The position numbers and the translations under genes were made by a program. The notes below the pieces were generated by a model. That model was not told the DNA's origin. It made no database searches and saw nothing but the letters and a program-made list of their open reading frames with translations. A DNA stretch of 64,000 nucleotides from Hemicordylus capensis (lineage: Eukaryota; Chordata; Lepidosauria; Squamata; Cordylidae), in NCBI RefSeq assembly GCF_027244095.1, contig NC_069660.1, positions 111,080,834-111,144,833 of the forward strand. Reading direction: 5' to 3'. Each line of letters starts with the position of its first letter. Positions within the stretch are counted from its first letter, which is position 1. Positions 10,075 through 39,830 of this stretch are shown here, one piece after another.

Positions 10075-10291
10075 TTTATATTTTTTCCATTTTATATCCT
10101 GCTCTTCCTCCAAGGAGCCCAGAGCGGTGTACTACGTACTTAGGTTTCTCCTCACAGCCACCTTGTGAAGTAGGTTAGGCTGAAAGAGAAGTGACTGGCC
10201 CAGAGTCACCCAGCAAGTATCATGGCTGAATTTGAACTCGGGTCTCCCTGATCCTAGTCCAGCACTCTAAACACTACACCACGCTGGCTCC
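10075..10291 (-). mobile_element. tRNA-derived SINE (squamate type)
   Basis: Read on the minus strand it begins AGCCAGCGTGGTGTAGTG, with an A-box-like TAGTGTTTAGAG and a B-box-like region near GAGTTCAAAT. It goes on through a conserved body (GGGTGACTCTGGGCCAGTCA) to a tail with CTCCTTGGAGGAAGAGCAGG and AT repeats. The same family recurs at 57655-57877. Confidence 0.85.
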
Positions 10292-10883
10292 CTAATAGCT
10301 GTTAGCTTTTCTAAGATTCACTTGACTGAATAAAAGTGGGAAGGATGTATATCTTTGCCATAGAAACTGATGAATGCTTACCTCTTGGGAGTACTGAATT
10401 TAAGCTGCAATGCCAGGTTGTAGAGCAGTGAAAAGGTAACTCTGCTTTTTATTTTAGAGTTAGCTGTACTTATAGCTGCATTCTTCATGTGTTATACTCC
10501 TGAAGACCTTTTGAAATGATGGTATCTTGTGCAGGAGAAGTGCTTGGTAGACCAACTAATATTGATCAAGTGTAAACTGTCAGCTTTCTGATGTGTCTGG
10601 AATTTATTGCTATAAAGATGCTTTCAAATAACTCTTCTCAACTACACCATGCACTTTACAGTTGTTCTAGTGGAAAAACATTTGTGACTATGGAATGCTT
10701 TGAGTGACTGATGCAATCTTCTTGAATGGTCTGTAATCTGTGTCTGAGGCGGCACTTGTTAAAAAAAAAGTAAGTATTGAATTGTGAGATTTGTCTTTTA
10801 AAGGGGTTTTTTTTTTAAACTTAAGATGAATTCAACTATCTCTCATCCTAGCCTTCAGTTTAAGACTGTACTGTGAATGTGTG
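10292..10883. other. Intergenic stretch
   Basis: No gene or repeat recognised. Two short A and T runs occur near 10760 and 10810. Confidence 0.5.
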
Positions 10884-11141
10884 TTTGAGTAAGACCATTG
10901 GTCCATCTCACTCAGTATTGTCTACACAGACTGGCAAAGGCTTCTCCAAGGTTGCAGGCAGGAATCTCTCTCAGCCCTATCATAGAGATGCCAAGGAAGG
11001 AACTTGGAGCCTAGATGCTCTTCCCAGAGCGGCTCCGGGGAATATCTTAGTGCTCACATTTGTCTCCCTTTCATATGCAACCAGGTTGGACCCTGCTTAG
11101 CTTAAGGGGACAAGTCATGCTTGCTACCACAAGACCAGCTC
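10884..11141 (-). mobile_element. 5S rRNA-derived SINE
   Basis: Read on the minus strand, the head contains GCTAAGCAGGGTCCAACCTG and then a GGGAGAC block. These follow the internal promoter region of vertebrate 5S rRNA (GCTAAGCAGGGTC...CCTGGTTAGTACTTGGATGGGAGAC). A body and a tail ending GACCAATGGTCTTACT follow. A sister copy lies on the + strand at about 41660-41950. Confidence 0.75.
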
Positions 11142-11389
11142 TCTTCATCAATAGTAATCAACAGCATACATATTTGCAACTATTTGGAGTTTATAATTCT
11201 ATACTATTGTCTTAAATATCAGTTATTTAATTATTATTATTGTGTTGCTGCCTTACAGGCAGCAACACAAAATCTGGCCACATTAATTGTAGTTAATGGG
11301 TTCTGATCTACAAGAAGCAAGGAGGTGTACTAATCCACACAATCAACCTTTCTAATTCACTTTTGAGATCAACTGGAATAACAACAAAT

Positions 11390-11500
11390 ATTTATATACT
11401 GCTTTTCAACAAGTTTCCAATGTGGTTATAAGAGAAATAATAAATAAATAAGATGAGGATCCCTGTCCCCAAAGGGTTTACAATCTAAAACCTCTCTTAA
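11390..11500 (-). repeat. LINE/SINE 3' tail fragment
   Basis: AAATATTTATATACTGCTTT, then ATAAATAAAT and CTGTCCCCAAAGGGTTTACA. It is a fragment of the squamate tail repeat also seen at about 24830, 33490 and 36220. Confidence 0.6.
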
Positions 11501-12535
11501 AGGCTGTAACTGTACGATATATTTGTTTCAAATACTCCAGAAAGGGTTTGTTCATTATCAAGGTTACCTAAGTAACTCTGGACAAGTGTGTGTTTTAGCT
11601 CAGCCTATCTCACGGGTGCCACTCTGACTTCCACGCAATATAGCTGAAGCAAAAATATAAAATAACACGATGTGCCATAAATAAAAGCAGAGTAAGGAGA
11701 TACATTCTTAATATTTCAATAGCTGTTTGGTAGCGGCTCAGGAAGACCTCGGCGGGGGGGGGGGCGGCAGATGGGCTTCTTGCTACCTTGCTGGGGTCGT
11801 CATAATCTGTTGCTCGGGCAACTGCCTTGCCTATGTAATGGCCGCCCCTGTAATTACTGTTTCATAAATGACACTGTAGGCTTTGAGAGAGAATAATGAA
11901 GGTGGTTAGAATCTATGCTGTTCAAGGAAAACAAAGATAAGAGGGGGAAATCATATTTTAAAAAACGGATTTATTGGTTTCTGCTTGTCGTCACCACCCT
12001 CGTCAGTCCGCCCCCGCCCCACATTAGTGCGATCGAGAGATCACTTCATTAACAATCAGCGTCGCGAATACTATATGACAAATTAATTGTAGAGCATTTC
12101 TTTCTATGGTAACAAGATCTCATTGACTGCTAGTGGGGACGGCTTTCATATGTTCAAAGCTTTTTGGAAAGGGTTCTTAAAAAGACGTTTGGATTTACCC
12201 CACCCGCCACCATCTCTGAGGTCCAGAAATAAAATCTGTTTAGCTTCCTGGAGCTTGTGTAGGCCAGAAGAGGAGGAGCTCCTCAGGCAGGGTACAAGTG
12301 TAAGGATTAATAACTGGGGCGCTTTGGGAAATCGTTGCTTTGATTTTGTATTCTGGTAAACCAGAATAAAGTTTTTGAAAATAGCTAGCCTGGGTTTTTA
12401 AATTTTCTCTTTTATTAAAGCCTTAGGAAAAGACACAAATGGAGAGGGGCTAGCCACTGAGGATCTGAGTTCCGTAGGAGCAAAAGGGTTTAGAGGCCCT
12501 GCATAGAAGGGACAATTTCTTGAAATCATTTAGTC
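11501..12535. other. Intergenic stretch upstream of RABGGTB
   Basis: No gene recognised. It has a G run (about 11755) and scattered CpGs at 11740-12080, including GATCGAGAGATCACTTCATT. This might be a conserved or regulatory segment, but nothing in the sequence proves it. Confidence 0.4.
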
Positions 12536-12560
12536 TATAGCAGCCGCTGCGGCTGCTATA
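12536..12560. repeat. Perfect 12-bp-arm palindrome upstream of RABGGTB
   Basis: Arms TATAGCAGCCGC and GCGGCTGCTATA surround a single T. It lies about 240 bp before the RABGGTB start codon. Function unknown; it could be a hairpin-forming site or chance. Confidence 0.7.
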
Positions 12561-12748
12561 TGTTGGCTCAAAAGTAATTCCCGCTTCATTCACTTGTAAG
12601 CTTTCTCTCAAGTAAGCTTACAAACTATATGCCAGTTATGTGACGGTTCCGGTCAAATACAGGCATTCCGTAGACAGCTGCTGTGGGGTCCTCAGAAGCG
12701 GCGAAAGGAAGAAGCGGAAATGACTCTCCAGGCTTCCGCTCAGTGGTG

Positions 12749-12760
12749 TGCGCGTGCGCA
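12749..12760. promoter_or_regulatory. NRF1 site in RABGGTB promoter
   Basis: TGCGCGTGCGCA is, on the reverse strand, TGCGCACGCGCA, a full match to the NRF1 consensus YGCGCAYGCGCR. It lies 40 bp before the start codon in a CpG-rich, TATA-less stretch (about 12650-13250) typical of housekeeping promoters. Confidence 0.65.
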
Positions 12761-12800
12761 GTAGGCAATGAGAGAGGTGCAGCGGATGTGCCAAGCCAAC

Positions 12801-31676
<18,876 letters not shown>

Positions 31677-32650
31677 GTTTTATTGTGTGGCTACATTGCC
31701 ATACTCAGCTGCTTTGAATTTTTCCATCAAAAGACATTTCTAAATGTTGTTTACATGACAAATTACTACTTCACTGTAAGCACTGTCATTTTATATGTGG
31801 ACTGTATCCAAAGTAAATAAGTTGAGTGTTACATGTGCTTGAGGTTTCCAGTGACAGATATAGATATAGGTTTCAATTGTCTTTTAATATGTTTGCCTCT
31901 GGGCTCTGTTCCAGTGATGTTACTTCAAAATAACATACTGTATTAGGCACAATAGATGAACACTTGAATTTTGTGACTTCATGTTTGACACAATCATTCA
32001 CTCATCTTGATGACAGTTGGCATGTGATTAGACAGTGAATTATCCCAAGCACTGTTGCTATTGAGTGAGATTTACATGCTTCTTTCAGTGAAACATTATG
32101 CTTGAGTTCCTGTTTAGGATCTGCTATAGTTTTTTATCCAATTTGAATCCACACTTTCTTGTACTACATAATAGTAGAAATTTTATAGTATTCACCAGAC
32201 AATTGCTTTCTACTAGTGACATCCTTAAATTAAAATAATGCAATTATAATGTAACTAATGAATGGCCTTGCTGAATTTTAGAAGTTGTTCCTTTGCTCTA
32301 AAATATATATTATAACTGTGGTTTGAATCGCAGTACTAGTAGTTCTTAGGATAGTTGTATATAGTCAAGAATGAAACTATAGAAGAAAATTATTTTCTGT
32401 GGGATGAAATATCTGCTTCCACTGGAACTCTAGAATTCCATTTCACATTTGCCACACTTTCGCATTTGTAACTTGGCTGAAATCTTCTGAGTATGAAATG
32501 GGATTTTGCTTGAAACAAATTAAACTAATTATGAAATAAAAATTTAAATTGTATATGATTTATTGGAAGTGTGAAAAATCTGCATAGCTCTGTACTTGTT
32601 GCTGTTAATCTTTTGGGAAGTTACAAAGCTTAATAGATATTAATAAAAGA
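31677..32650 (+). terminator. RABGGTB: RABGGTB 3' UTR with polyadenylation signals
   Basis: AATAAA at 32535-32540 and again at 32642-32647 are the likely poly(A) signals. The stretch before them is AT-rich, with no repeat recognised. Confidence 0.65.
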
Positions 32651-33486
32651 CTTCTAATTGGATGTTAAGGTGGCATCCTTCAAGATGCTTTTGATTATGT
32701 GCAAGAACATGGAAATAGGACTAAACAAACATCACAACCTGTGCCATGTTAGAATTCTGTTTTGTATTGAGTGTAGACAGACTTGTTTATACTGCAACAA
32801 ATCATGCATAAGAAAAATTAAATTTTGAGATTTCACAAAACATTGTCCACATTTCAAGCCTCTCTGCAGGGTTTCTCTGCAAACTATAAACTTTGTTTTA
32901 AAAAACTGAGTTTCTGCCCTTGTGCCATGCTTTATTTCAGGATTTTGCAGCCCTGTTTGGTAGCACAGTGCTATCAAATGAGGACGAAGCAGTTTTAAAA
33001 CACAGAAGTCCAGGGTAATTGAATATCTGGGCATGGCTAAACATACTTGTTCATGAAACTTCAGATTTGTATTGTGTTGTAGCAAATTGCCATTTTTGAC
33101 TGGAGAATTTGGGAACACAGTGAATCCAACCTTTAAAAAAAACAACAGTGTTACAGATGGCGTTCTAATAGAATGAGCAAAAATTAGCCAACTACTTGCT
33201 CTCCTAGTTGGTTGGTGAGCTGGCATAAAATGTTTAATTCTGCATTTGAGAGAGGATAAAAATTAAAGTATTGAAGAAAATCATGACTAAGTATGACTGA
33301 AATCCTTATCTATTATGTTGAGTAGGATGTCAGATTTTTGAAATATGAAATACTCTCTGTGAATTGAGATACACTTTCATAAACAAGCTAGGAGCATAAA
33401 TCAGGACAGTGTACATGTATATTGTATAGAACTTTCCATTACATACTAGCTATATCGTAATAATGCAACAACACCTGCATAGTAGT
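32651..33486. other. Intergenic stretch between RABGGTB and MSH4
   Basis: No gene or repeat recognised. Confidence 0.5.
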
Positions 33487-33720
33487 TCATATTATTATTT
33501 ATTCAGTTTCTATACTGCCTTTCCAAAAATGGCTCAGGGTGGTTTACACATAGAAATAATAAAAAATAAGGCAGATCCCTGTCCCCAAAGGGCTCACAAT
33601 CCAAAAAGAAACATCAGATAGACACCAGCAACAGTCACTGGAGGTACTGTGCTGGGGGTGGTTAGGGCCAGTTACTCTCCCCCTGCTAAATAAAGAGAAT
33701 CAGCATGTGAAAAGGTACAT
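33487..33720 (-). repeat. Squamate tail repeat
   Basis: TTCTATACTGCCTTTCCAAA, then ATGGCTCAGGGTGGTTTACA, CTGTCCCCAAAGGGCTCACA and CCAGCAACAGTCACTGGAGG. This is the complete form of the repeat at 24830-25165. Confidence 0.7.
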
Positions 33721-33855
33721 CTTTGCCAAGTTAGCAGGGGTTTAATCTGTGTAACTATGCTGAATCAAGTCAGTGCAATACATTGAGGCAAACATTCATC
33801 TATCCTAGTTGCCCATAATGTGTTCATATAAGCACCTTGACTTACACAACAGTAA

Positions 33856-34074
33856 GGTAAAGTGTGCTGTTGAGTCAGTGTCGACTCCTGGTGACCATAG
33901 AGCCCTGTGGTTGTCTGGTAAAATACAGGAGGGGGTTACCATTGCCTCTTCCCATGCAGTCTGTTGCGTTTTTGCATCTTCCTGTATCACTGCTGCCCGA
34001 TACAGGGATTTGAACCGGCAACCTCTGGTTTAGTAGTCAAGCCATTTCCCCACTGCACCATTAGGTGGCCTGTA
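33856..34074 (-). mobile_element. tRNA-derived SINE (second squamate type)
   Basis: Read on the minus strand: GGCCACCTAATGGTGCAGTG, then GTTGCCGGTTCAAATCCC with a B-box, and a tail with CACCAGGAGTCGACACTGAC and CACACTTTACCTTA. Same family as 35424-35695, opposite strand. Confidence 0.75.
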
Positions 34075-34322
34075 AGGTAGGTCAATATTCATATCCCCAT
34101 ATTGCAGGTGAGTGGCTGAGGGGAGTGGGGCTTGCATGTAAGGCTAGTGTGAGATTATGGCACAAGGCACTGATATTTTCAAGTGAACTGAAGAAAGCTA
34201 AGTGGTTGGTGTTGCATGAAGACTGGGTAGCAACTTCTGGGATGTTTCTATACCTAAAACGGCTATGCAAGAGGTGTTCAGTGGGTAGTTTTCTCCTGTC
34301 TGTATCACCAGCAGGAAAATAG

Positions 34323-34467
34323 TATTTACCAGAATCTAAGACGTTTCCTCCTAAGCAGATAAGAAACGGGGAGAGGGGTGTCTTAGATTCAGGGTCCTCT
34401 TCCTTTTGGGTAAATAACCTATATTTAACCCATATTCCTATGGGGCTGTCTTGTATTCGGGTAAATG
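34323..34467. mobile_element. MITE with TATTTACC-type ends
   Basis: Ends TATTTACCAGAATCTAAGAC on the left and, read inward from the right, CATTTACCCGAATACAAGAC. A related piece lies at about 48145-48285. Confidence 0.6.
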
Positions 34468-34974
34468 CAAAAATGGCAGTATGAAGGAAAGGAAGAGCTT
34501 ATACATCTAACCTATTTAAGTACTTTGGCTAATTAAAAAAACCCCTAATGTTGGAAGGGGCTAGAGATGTTGCTAGAGTAGTGCCTCATTCTCAGCTTTA
34601 TCACTGGAGGTGCCCAGGGAAGAGGAATCTTCCTGCGCTGCAAATAGTAAAAGGCAAAAAAGGACTATTGCGAAGTAAAGGGTGGGGTCAAGATTCGGGT
34701 GACGAATAAAGGTCGATGGCGGGAAAGGGAGGCGTGCATGCGAGCAATTGCCCGTCCCTTACTATACACAGGTGCCGCCCAGAATTTAAAAACCTCTTCT
34801 CTTCTGTTTATGGCTTATTATTATGGCCAGGAGGCGGAAGAAATAGACTGAATATAATATGTCATTGCCACACGAAGTGAACAATTCGTTACGCGCCAAT
34901 GTCTCCGCGCTCTCGAAAGTTACTGCTCCCGACTTCTCTGAGTAGGGCGAGCAACGTGCCTGAAGGGATGCTAC

Positions 34975-35020
34975 CGCGCATGCGTGTAGCTCAGTAGCAC
35001 GCCCGCCGCGACGCCATTTT
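34975..35020 (+). promoter_or_regulatory. MSH4: MSH4 promoter: NRF1-like and YY1-like motifs
   Basis: CGCGCATGCGTG (34975-34986) matches the NRF1 consensus at 11 of 12 positions. CGCCATTTT (35012-35020) is a YY1-type core. Both lie within 90 bp of the MSH4 ATG in a CpG-rich, TATA-less stretch running from about 34.85 kb through exon 1. Confidence 0.5.
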
Positions 35021-35064
35021 CTGCGCCTTTTACCGCAGAGCTTTTGTGTTTCGTGAGGGCTTGT

Positions 35065-35320
35065 ATGGCTCAAGTGAGCAACGGAACTCGAACAAGCCCG
35101 TCAATGGAGAAGGCCTCGGCTGCTTCCACCTGCTACTCGGGTCGTTGTTCAACTTCGTCCAATGCGGACCTCCAGGGTCATTACCAGTTCGGGTTGCAGC
35201 AGACCCCGGGTAGCGGCATCCCTTCGTCTTCCTCGGGCGACGGGCCGGTTCGCCCTCAAAGAGGCAAAGGTCACAGCAGCGGCCTCACCCCGGCTTTCCT
35301 CCCACCCAGGGAGCTGGAAG
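35065..35320 (+). CDS. MSH4: MSH4 exon 1
   Basis: MSH4 is the meiotic MutS homologue that pairs with MSH5, clamps on Holliday junctions and stabilises crossover intermediates. This exon codes 85 residues plus one base, starting MAQVSNGTRTSPSMEKAS. It is Ser- and Gly-rich and low in complexity. The block YQFGLQQTPGSG matches human YNFGLQETPQS, and exon 2 matches well. The ATG is the first methionine after the promoter motifs; the frame is open a little further upstream but has no ATG there. The exon ends GAAG before a GTGGGC donor, phase 1. The N-terminus of MSH4 is poorly conserved between vertebrates, so identity rests on the block named, on exon 2 and on gene order. Confidence 0.85.
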
Positions 35321-35423
35321 GTGGGCCATACTTCCTCATCCCAAGCCATGAATTGGCTTAACGTACTAAAACTGGCCCACAATTATTTATTGGTTTGGGT
35401 AAATTTCTTCTGTCACCTAATGT

Positions 35424-35695
35424 GTGCAGCGTGGAAGTAACTTGCCTAGGTTCGAATCCCCAAACTTGCCGAGGTTCGAATCTGCCAGTTCGAATCCCGT
35501 CTGGTATGTTCCCCAGGCTATGGGAAACACCTATATGGGGCAGCAGCTATATAGGATGGTGCTGAAAGGCATCATCTGAAACTGTATGGGAGATGGTAAT
35601 GGCAAGCCCATCCTGTATTCTACCAAAGAAAACCGCACATGACTCTCTGGTCGCCAGGAGTCCACACCGACTCCACGGCACACTTTACCTTTACT
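35424..35695 (+). mobile_element. tRNA-derived SINE (second squamate type)
   Basis: Plus-strand copy with AACTTGCCTAGGTTCGAATC, a body with CAGCAGCTATATAGGATGG and TCTGGTCGCCAGGAGTCCAC, and a tail CACACTTTACCTTTACTTTA. The B-box-like GGTTCGAATC is locally repeated three times near the start. Lies in MSH4 intron 1. Confidence 0.75.
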
Positions 35696-35699
35696 TTAA

Positions 35700-37294
35700 G
35701 ATTCTTCTGGCTGGCGCCTCTCTATCTCCTAATTTTTCAAGTCTGTTCACACACTGTTCGGGTTCCACCTGATGATTATTGACATGTTGTAGTGATCCAG
35801 TTTGGATCATTACATGTCCAAAAATAATAATGGCAAAAGCATATTTTGCTTCTCCGGCATCTAGTGTAAAGGTAAAATATTTTATCAATTAGTACATTTT
35901 GTTCTTTCCCAACTTCTTTCCATGTATTAACAAAATTCACATGTTCACCTAAACAGTGCCAAAAAATAAAATAAAAAGCACACTGGAAATTTTAACGTCT
36001 TTGCATGTAAAAAGCCCCCAGATCTTACAAAAATTTTGAAAATTGACATGTATGGAACATATGCAAGGGCAGTTCATTTGTTGCTGGAAACAACTGGCCC
36101 TATCAATCCCCCCAGCACAGCATCCCTCCAATAGCTGTTGCTGATGTCTGTCTTATGTTTCTTTTTTAGATTGTGAGCCATTGGTGGGGGGGGGGGAGCC
36201 AGGGAGACATTTTATTTATTTATTTTTATTATTTATAACTCTGTAAACTGCTTTGGGAACTTTTTGTTGAAAAGCAGTATATAAATATTCTTCGTCTTCG
36301 TAAGCAGGACCATTTTGGCAAAAAACCCTTCATTATGAGAACCATTTTTCACTGTACTGACGTCTGCACAGTACTACGCTTTTCCCAGTGCTGGGAGGGC
36401 CCTTTAAGAGAGAGACAGCCCTTAAAGCACTGGGAAGGGCTGCACCTCCCAGCACACTGTGCATGCCTTCCAAAATGGTGCATAGGCACAAGAGGGCTCA
36501 ATTTCCCTTAAAGGAGCTGCCCTACCCCAGTACTGGGCAAAGTGCTGTACTGTACAGTGAGAATGATCATCTCTTTGTGGTACCAAGACTGCAGAGTATT
36601 CAGCTTTGGTCAATGCTCCACACAAACCCAAATAAACAATTAGGGTACCACACTAGCGGCCACCATTGGCCCCTGCAGTGGTGCCCCTAGGGTTTTGGAG
36701 GCCCTTGGCGTGACAGTCATTTGGGGCTGCTTAAAGGTATGGGGAAAAATCATTCTAGACAGGAAGCTACAATTAATGTATAGATAAATATATGGAGTGA
36801 GGGAGGCATGGCCTTGAGGACTAGGCTGCCTGAAATAGGAGGAGATCAGTTTTCACTGGCGGAGGGGTGGTGGGGCTGAACTGTCTATGTCATGCAAAAA
36901 GGTACTCTTAATGTATATTTTCAAAGCATTTATTTCAGAAAAGAAATACCATGATGTATGTGTTCTAATATGAAATGATTATAATTAAGGAAATTTAGGA
37001 CTAATCTAAAAGTGTCGAGAATTCTGAAAGAATTTTAATTAAAAAAATCCCACTGAGCATAAAGCTCTGATAGCCTTTATGAGGGTATCTTATTTGCTTC
37101 CATATCTTCTGGGGCTTGTACATTTAGGGGTGGTGGCTTCCACTCCGGGATCAATGCCTCTGCTTCCTTGTGCTTGTTTCCTTCCCTGCAGTCAAATGGC
37201 TACCCTTCTGACTTCTTCAAGTGCGCATAAAATGCTGTATAAACTAAGGGACTCTGGGATATGTAGTTCCTAAGAGACTTTTCTCATAGGAAGA
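35700..37294. other. MSH4 intron 1, first part
   Basis: A plus-strand tail repeat lies at 36165-36295 (GATTGTGAGCCATT...GCAGTATATAAATATTC). A hAT-like end, CAGTGGTGCCCCTAGGG, is at about 36679, with a possible inverted partner near 39050-39085. The rest shows nothing recognisable. Confidence 0.5.
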
Positions 37295-38910
37295 CACACT
37301 ACTCTGAGGGAGGGTAGGGTGCCTCCATGTTTGAAGGAGGCAATAGTTAGACCTCTTCTTAAGAAACCTTCCCTGGATCCCTCAGCGATGGAGAGTTACA
37401 GGCCAATCTCCTTTGGTTGGGCAAGGTGATCGAGAGGGTGGTGGCCAACCAGCTCCAGGTGGTTTTAGAGGAAACTGATTATCTAGACCCATTTCAAACT
37501 GGCTTTAGAATGGGCTATGGGGTTGAGACAGCCTTGGTCGGCCTGATGGATGACCTTTACCGGGAATCGACAGAGGGAGTGTGACTCTGTTGGTTCTCTT
37601 GGATCTCTTGGCGGCGTTCGATACCATTGACTATGGTGTCCTTCTGGGTTGCCTGGAGGAGTTGGGGATAGGAGGCACTGTTTTGCAGTGGTTCATCTCC
37701 TATCTCTCGGGTAGATTCCAGATGGTGGAGCTTGATGACAGCTGCTCCTCAAAACAGGAGCTGTTATATGGAGTCCCTCAGGGCTCCATTCTGTCACCAA
37801 TGCTTTTTAACATCTACATGAAACCGCTGGGTGAGGTCATCAGGAGATTTGGTGCTGGGTGTTATCAGAATGCTGATGACACCCAAATCTACTACTCTTT
37901 TTCATCTGCATCATCAGGAAATGGTGTTCATTCCCTAAATGCCTGCCTACAGGCAGTAATGGGCAGGATGAGGGAGAACAAATTGAAGCTGAATCCAAGC
38001 AAGATGGAGGTGCTCATTGTAGGGGCTCAGAATCTGAGGGATGAGTTAGATCTTCCTGTGCTGGGTGGGGTTACACTCCCCTGGAAAGAGTAGATACGCA
38101 GCTTGGGAGTACTCCTGGACCCAGGCCTCACCCTGGTTTCTCAGGTGGAGGCCATAGCCAGGAGTGCTTTCTAACAGCTTAGGCTGATTCGACAGCTGTG
38201 TCCATTCCTTGAAGAGGACGACCTCAAAACAGTGGTGCATCAGCTGGTAATCTCCAGGCTTGACTACTGCAATGCACTCTACATGGGGCTGCCTTTGTAC
38301 GTTGTCTGGAAACTTCAGTTAGTTCAAAATGCGGCATCCAGACTGGTCTCCGGGGCAACTTGGAAAGACCATATTATGCCTGTTTTGAAACAGTTCCACT
38401 GGTTGCCGATATGGTTCCGGGCAAAATACAAAGTGCTGGTTATTACCTTTAAAGCCCTGAACGGCTTAGGTCCAGGTTACCTTAGAAAGCGCCTTCTTCT
38501 GTGTGATCCCCACCGCACGTTAAGATCATCTGAGGAGGTCCATCTCCAGTTACCAACAGTACGTCTGGTGGTGACTCAGAGGTGGACCTTCTCTGTAGCT
38601 GCTCACGGACTGTGCAATGCACTCCCTGCAGAAATCCGTAATTTGAACTCTTTATTGGCTTTTAGGAGAGCGCTTAAGATCTATCTGTTTGGCCTGGCCT
38701 TCCAAGGTTTTTAAATTGTTGTAAAGGGTTTTAATGTACCTGGTTTTTCAGGGGTTTTAAACTGTTTTTATTGTTTAACTGTTTTTTTATGGTATATTAA
38801 AATCTCTGTTTTAATTGTTGATTGATTTTAACTTTTTGTTTTATCTGTAAATCACCCTGAGCCATTTTGGAAGGGCGGTATAGAAATTGAATAAATAAAT
38901 AAATAAAAAA
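37295..38910 (+). mobile_element. L2-clade LINE, 5'-truncated, sense strand of MSH4 intron 1
   Basis: Plus-strand RT pieces: LLVLLDLLAAFDTIDYGVLL, YGVPQGSILSPMLFNIYMKP, CYQNADDTQIYYS (Asn in place of the Tyr of YADD) and ENKLKLNPSKMEVLIV. After a break come SRLDYCNALYMGLPLYVV, FHWLPIWFRAKYKVLVITFK and ALNGLGPGYLRKRLL. It ends with CACCCTGAGCCATTTTGGAA and a TAAA-repeat tail at 38895-38911. Confidence 0.85.
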
Positions 38911-39411
38911 TAGTACTCTGTCTTTCAGACAAGAAGTCCAAGAGTCAGAAAAAACTATGAAAGCTGGATTTCAAGTGTTTTAAACTTTTAACTTATTCTT
39001 TAATTGTGTAATTATACACATATGTTAAGGGGGTCTACCCACTTCAGTTTGCCTTGGGCCTCACACACCTCTAGGGAAAGCCCTGCATGTGGCCATGGGA
39101 ATACATTTTTTTTTGACATCTACCAGAAAAAATATTATTAAGAACCAATACTGTATTTCATATATGATTACTGTAAGATATTTTTCTCTTGTATTTGGTG
39201 GTGGGGGGGAGAGCGGGGAGATCTACCATTTATGAACACAAAACAGATTGTTAGAAATTAAGTCTAAAAACTTTTCATTAGGGGTCATTAACCTATTAAC
39301 ACTTCATCCATTAAGAACTGTATAAGATTGTGGGGGTTGGGGGACTGTGGGGCCTTGGGTAGCTGCCTGGTTTGCCTTAAGTCGCTACTGGCCCCTGACC
39401 TTACAATGAAC

Positions 39412-39830
39412 ATAAGAACAGCCTTGCTGCATCAGGCCCAGGGCCTATCAAGTCTAGGGCTGTGCATGAACTGATTTGGAGGTCTGCCGTTCGGCAGGAG
39501 AGGGTTATATTTAAGGAGCAGGGAGGGTGTCCCCCTGCTGCGTTTCTCCCACTGGTGCTGTCACCGAAACCGCTTGTGTGGGGCTACTGCGTACCTCCTT
39601 ATAGCCCCAGTCAGCATCGTACCAGAAGTGGCCGGTGTGAACGTCATGCATGTGCACCAGCCACTTCCAATATGATGCTGACGGGCTGCAGGGAAGTATG
39701 CAGCACCCCCGCGCCAGTGGTTCTGGTGACAGCACATCTTTAATTTAGTCCAGCATCCTGTTTCACAGAATGGTCCACCAGATGCCTCTGAGAAGCCCAC
39801 AGGCAAGAGATAAGGTCATGAATACTGGCA
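39412..39830 (-). mobile_element. CR1 LINE 3' piece split by a hAT element
   Basis: CR1 3' repeat in + orientation: CATAAGAACAGCCTTGCTGC...GGGCCTATCAAGTC, then after the hAT, CAGCATCCTGTTTCACAGAA. Same repeat as at 17757, 41040 and 58670. Confidence 0.6.
39455..39742. mobile_element. hAT element, TAGGGRTGTGCA family, copy C
   Basis: A 288-bp element with left end TAGGGCTGTGCATGAACT; the right end is degenerate (TAAAGATGTGC read inward). It is flanked by ATCAAGTC and ATTTAGTC, a decayed 8-bp duplication. The interior carries an inverted repeat around CAGCATCGTACCAGAAGTGG. Confidence 0.65.

Noticed and set aside
10075-10291. tRNA gene suggested by A- and B-box-like sequence
   Set aside because: The head is only tRNA-like, continues into a SINE body and tail, and recurs at 57655-57877.
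36679-39400. Large hAT element enclosing the L2 of MSH4 intron 1 (ends CAGTGGTGCCCC and inverted partners near 39085 or 39400)
   Set aside because: The ends match only partly and no 8-bp duplication could be paired, so it is mentioned as a possibility but not called.
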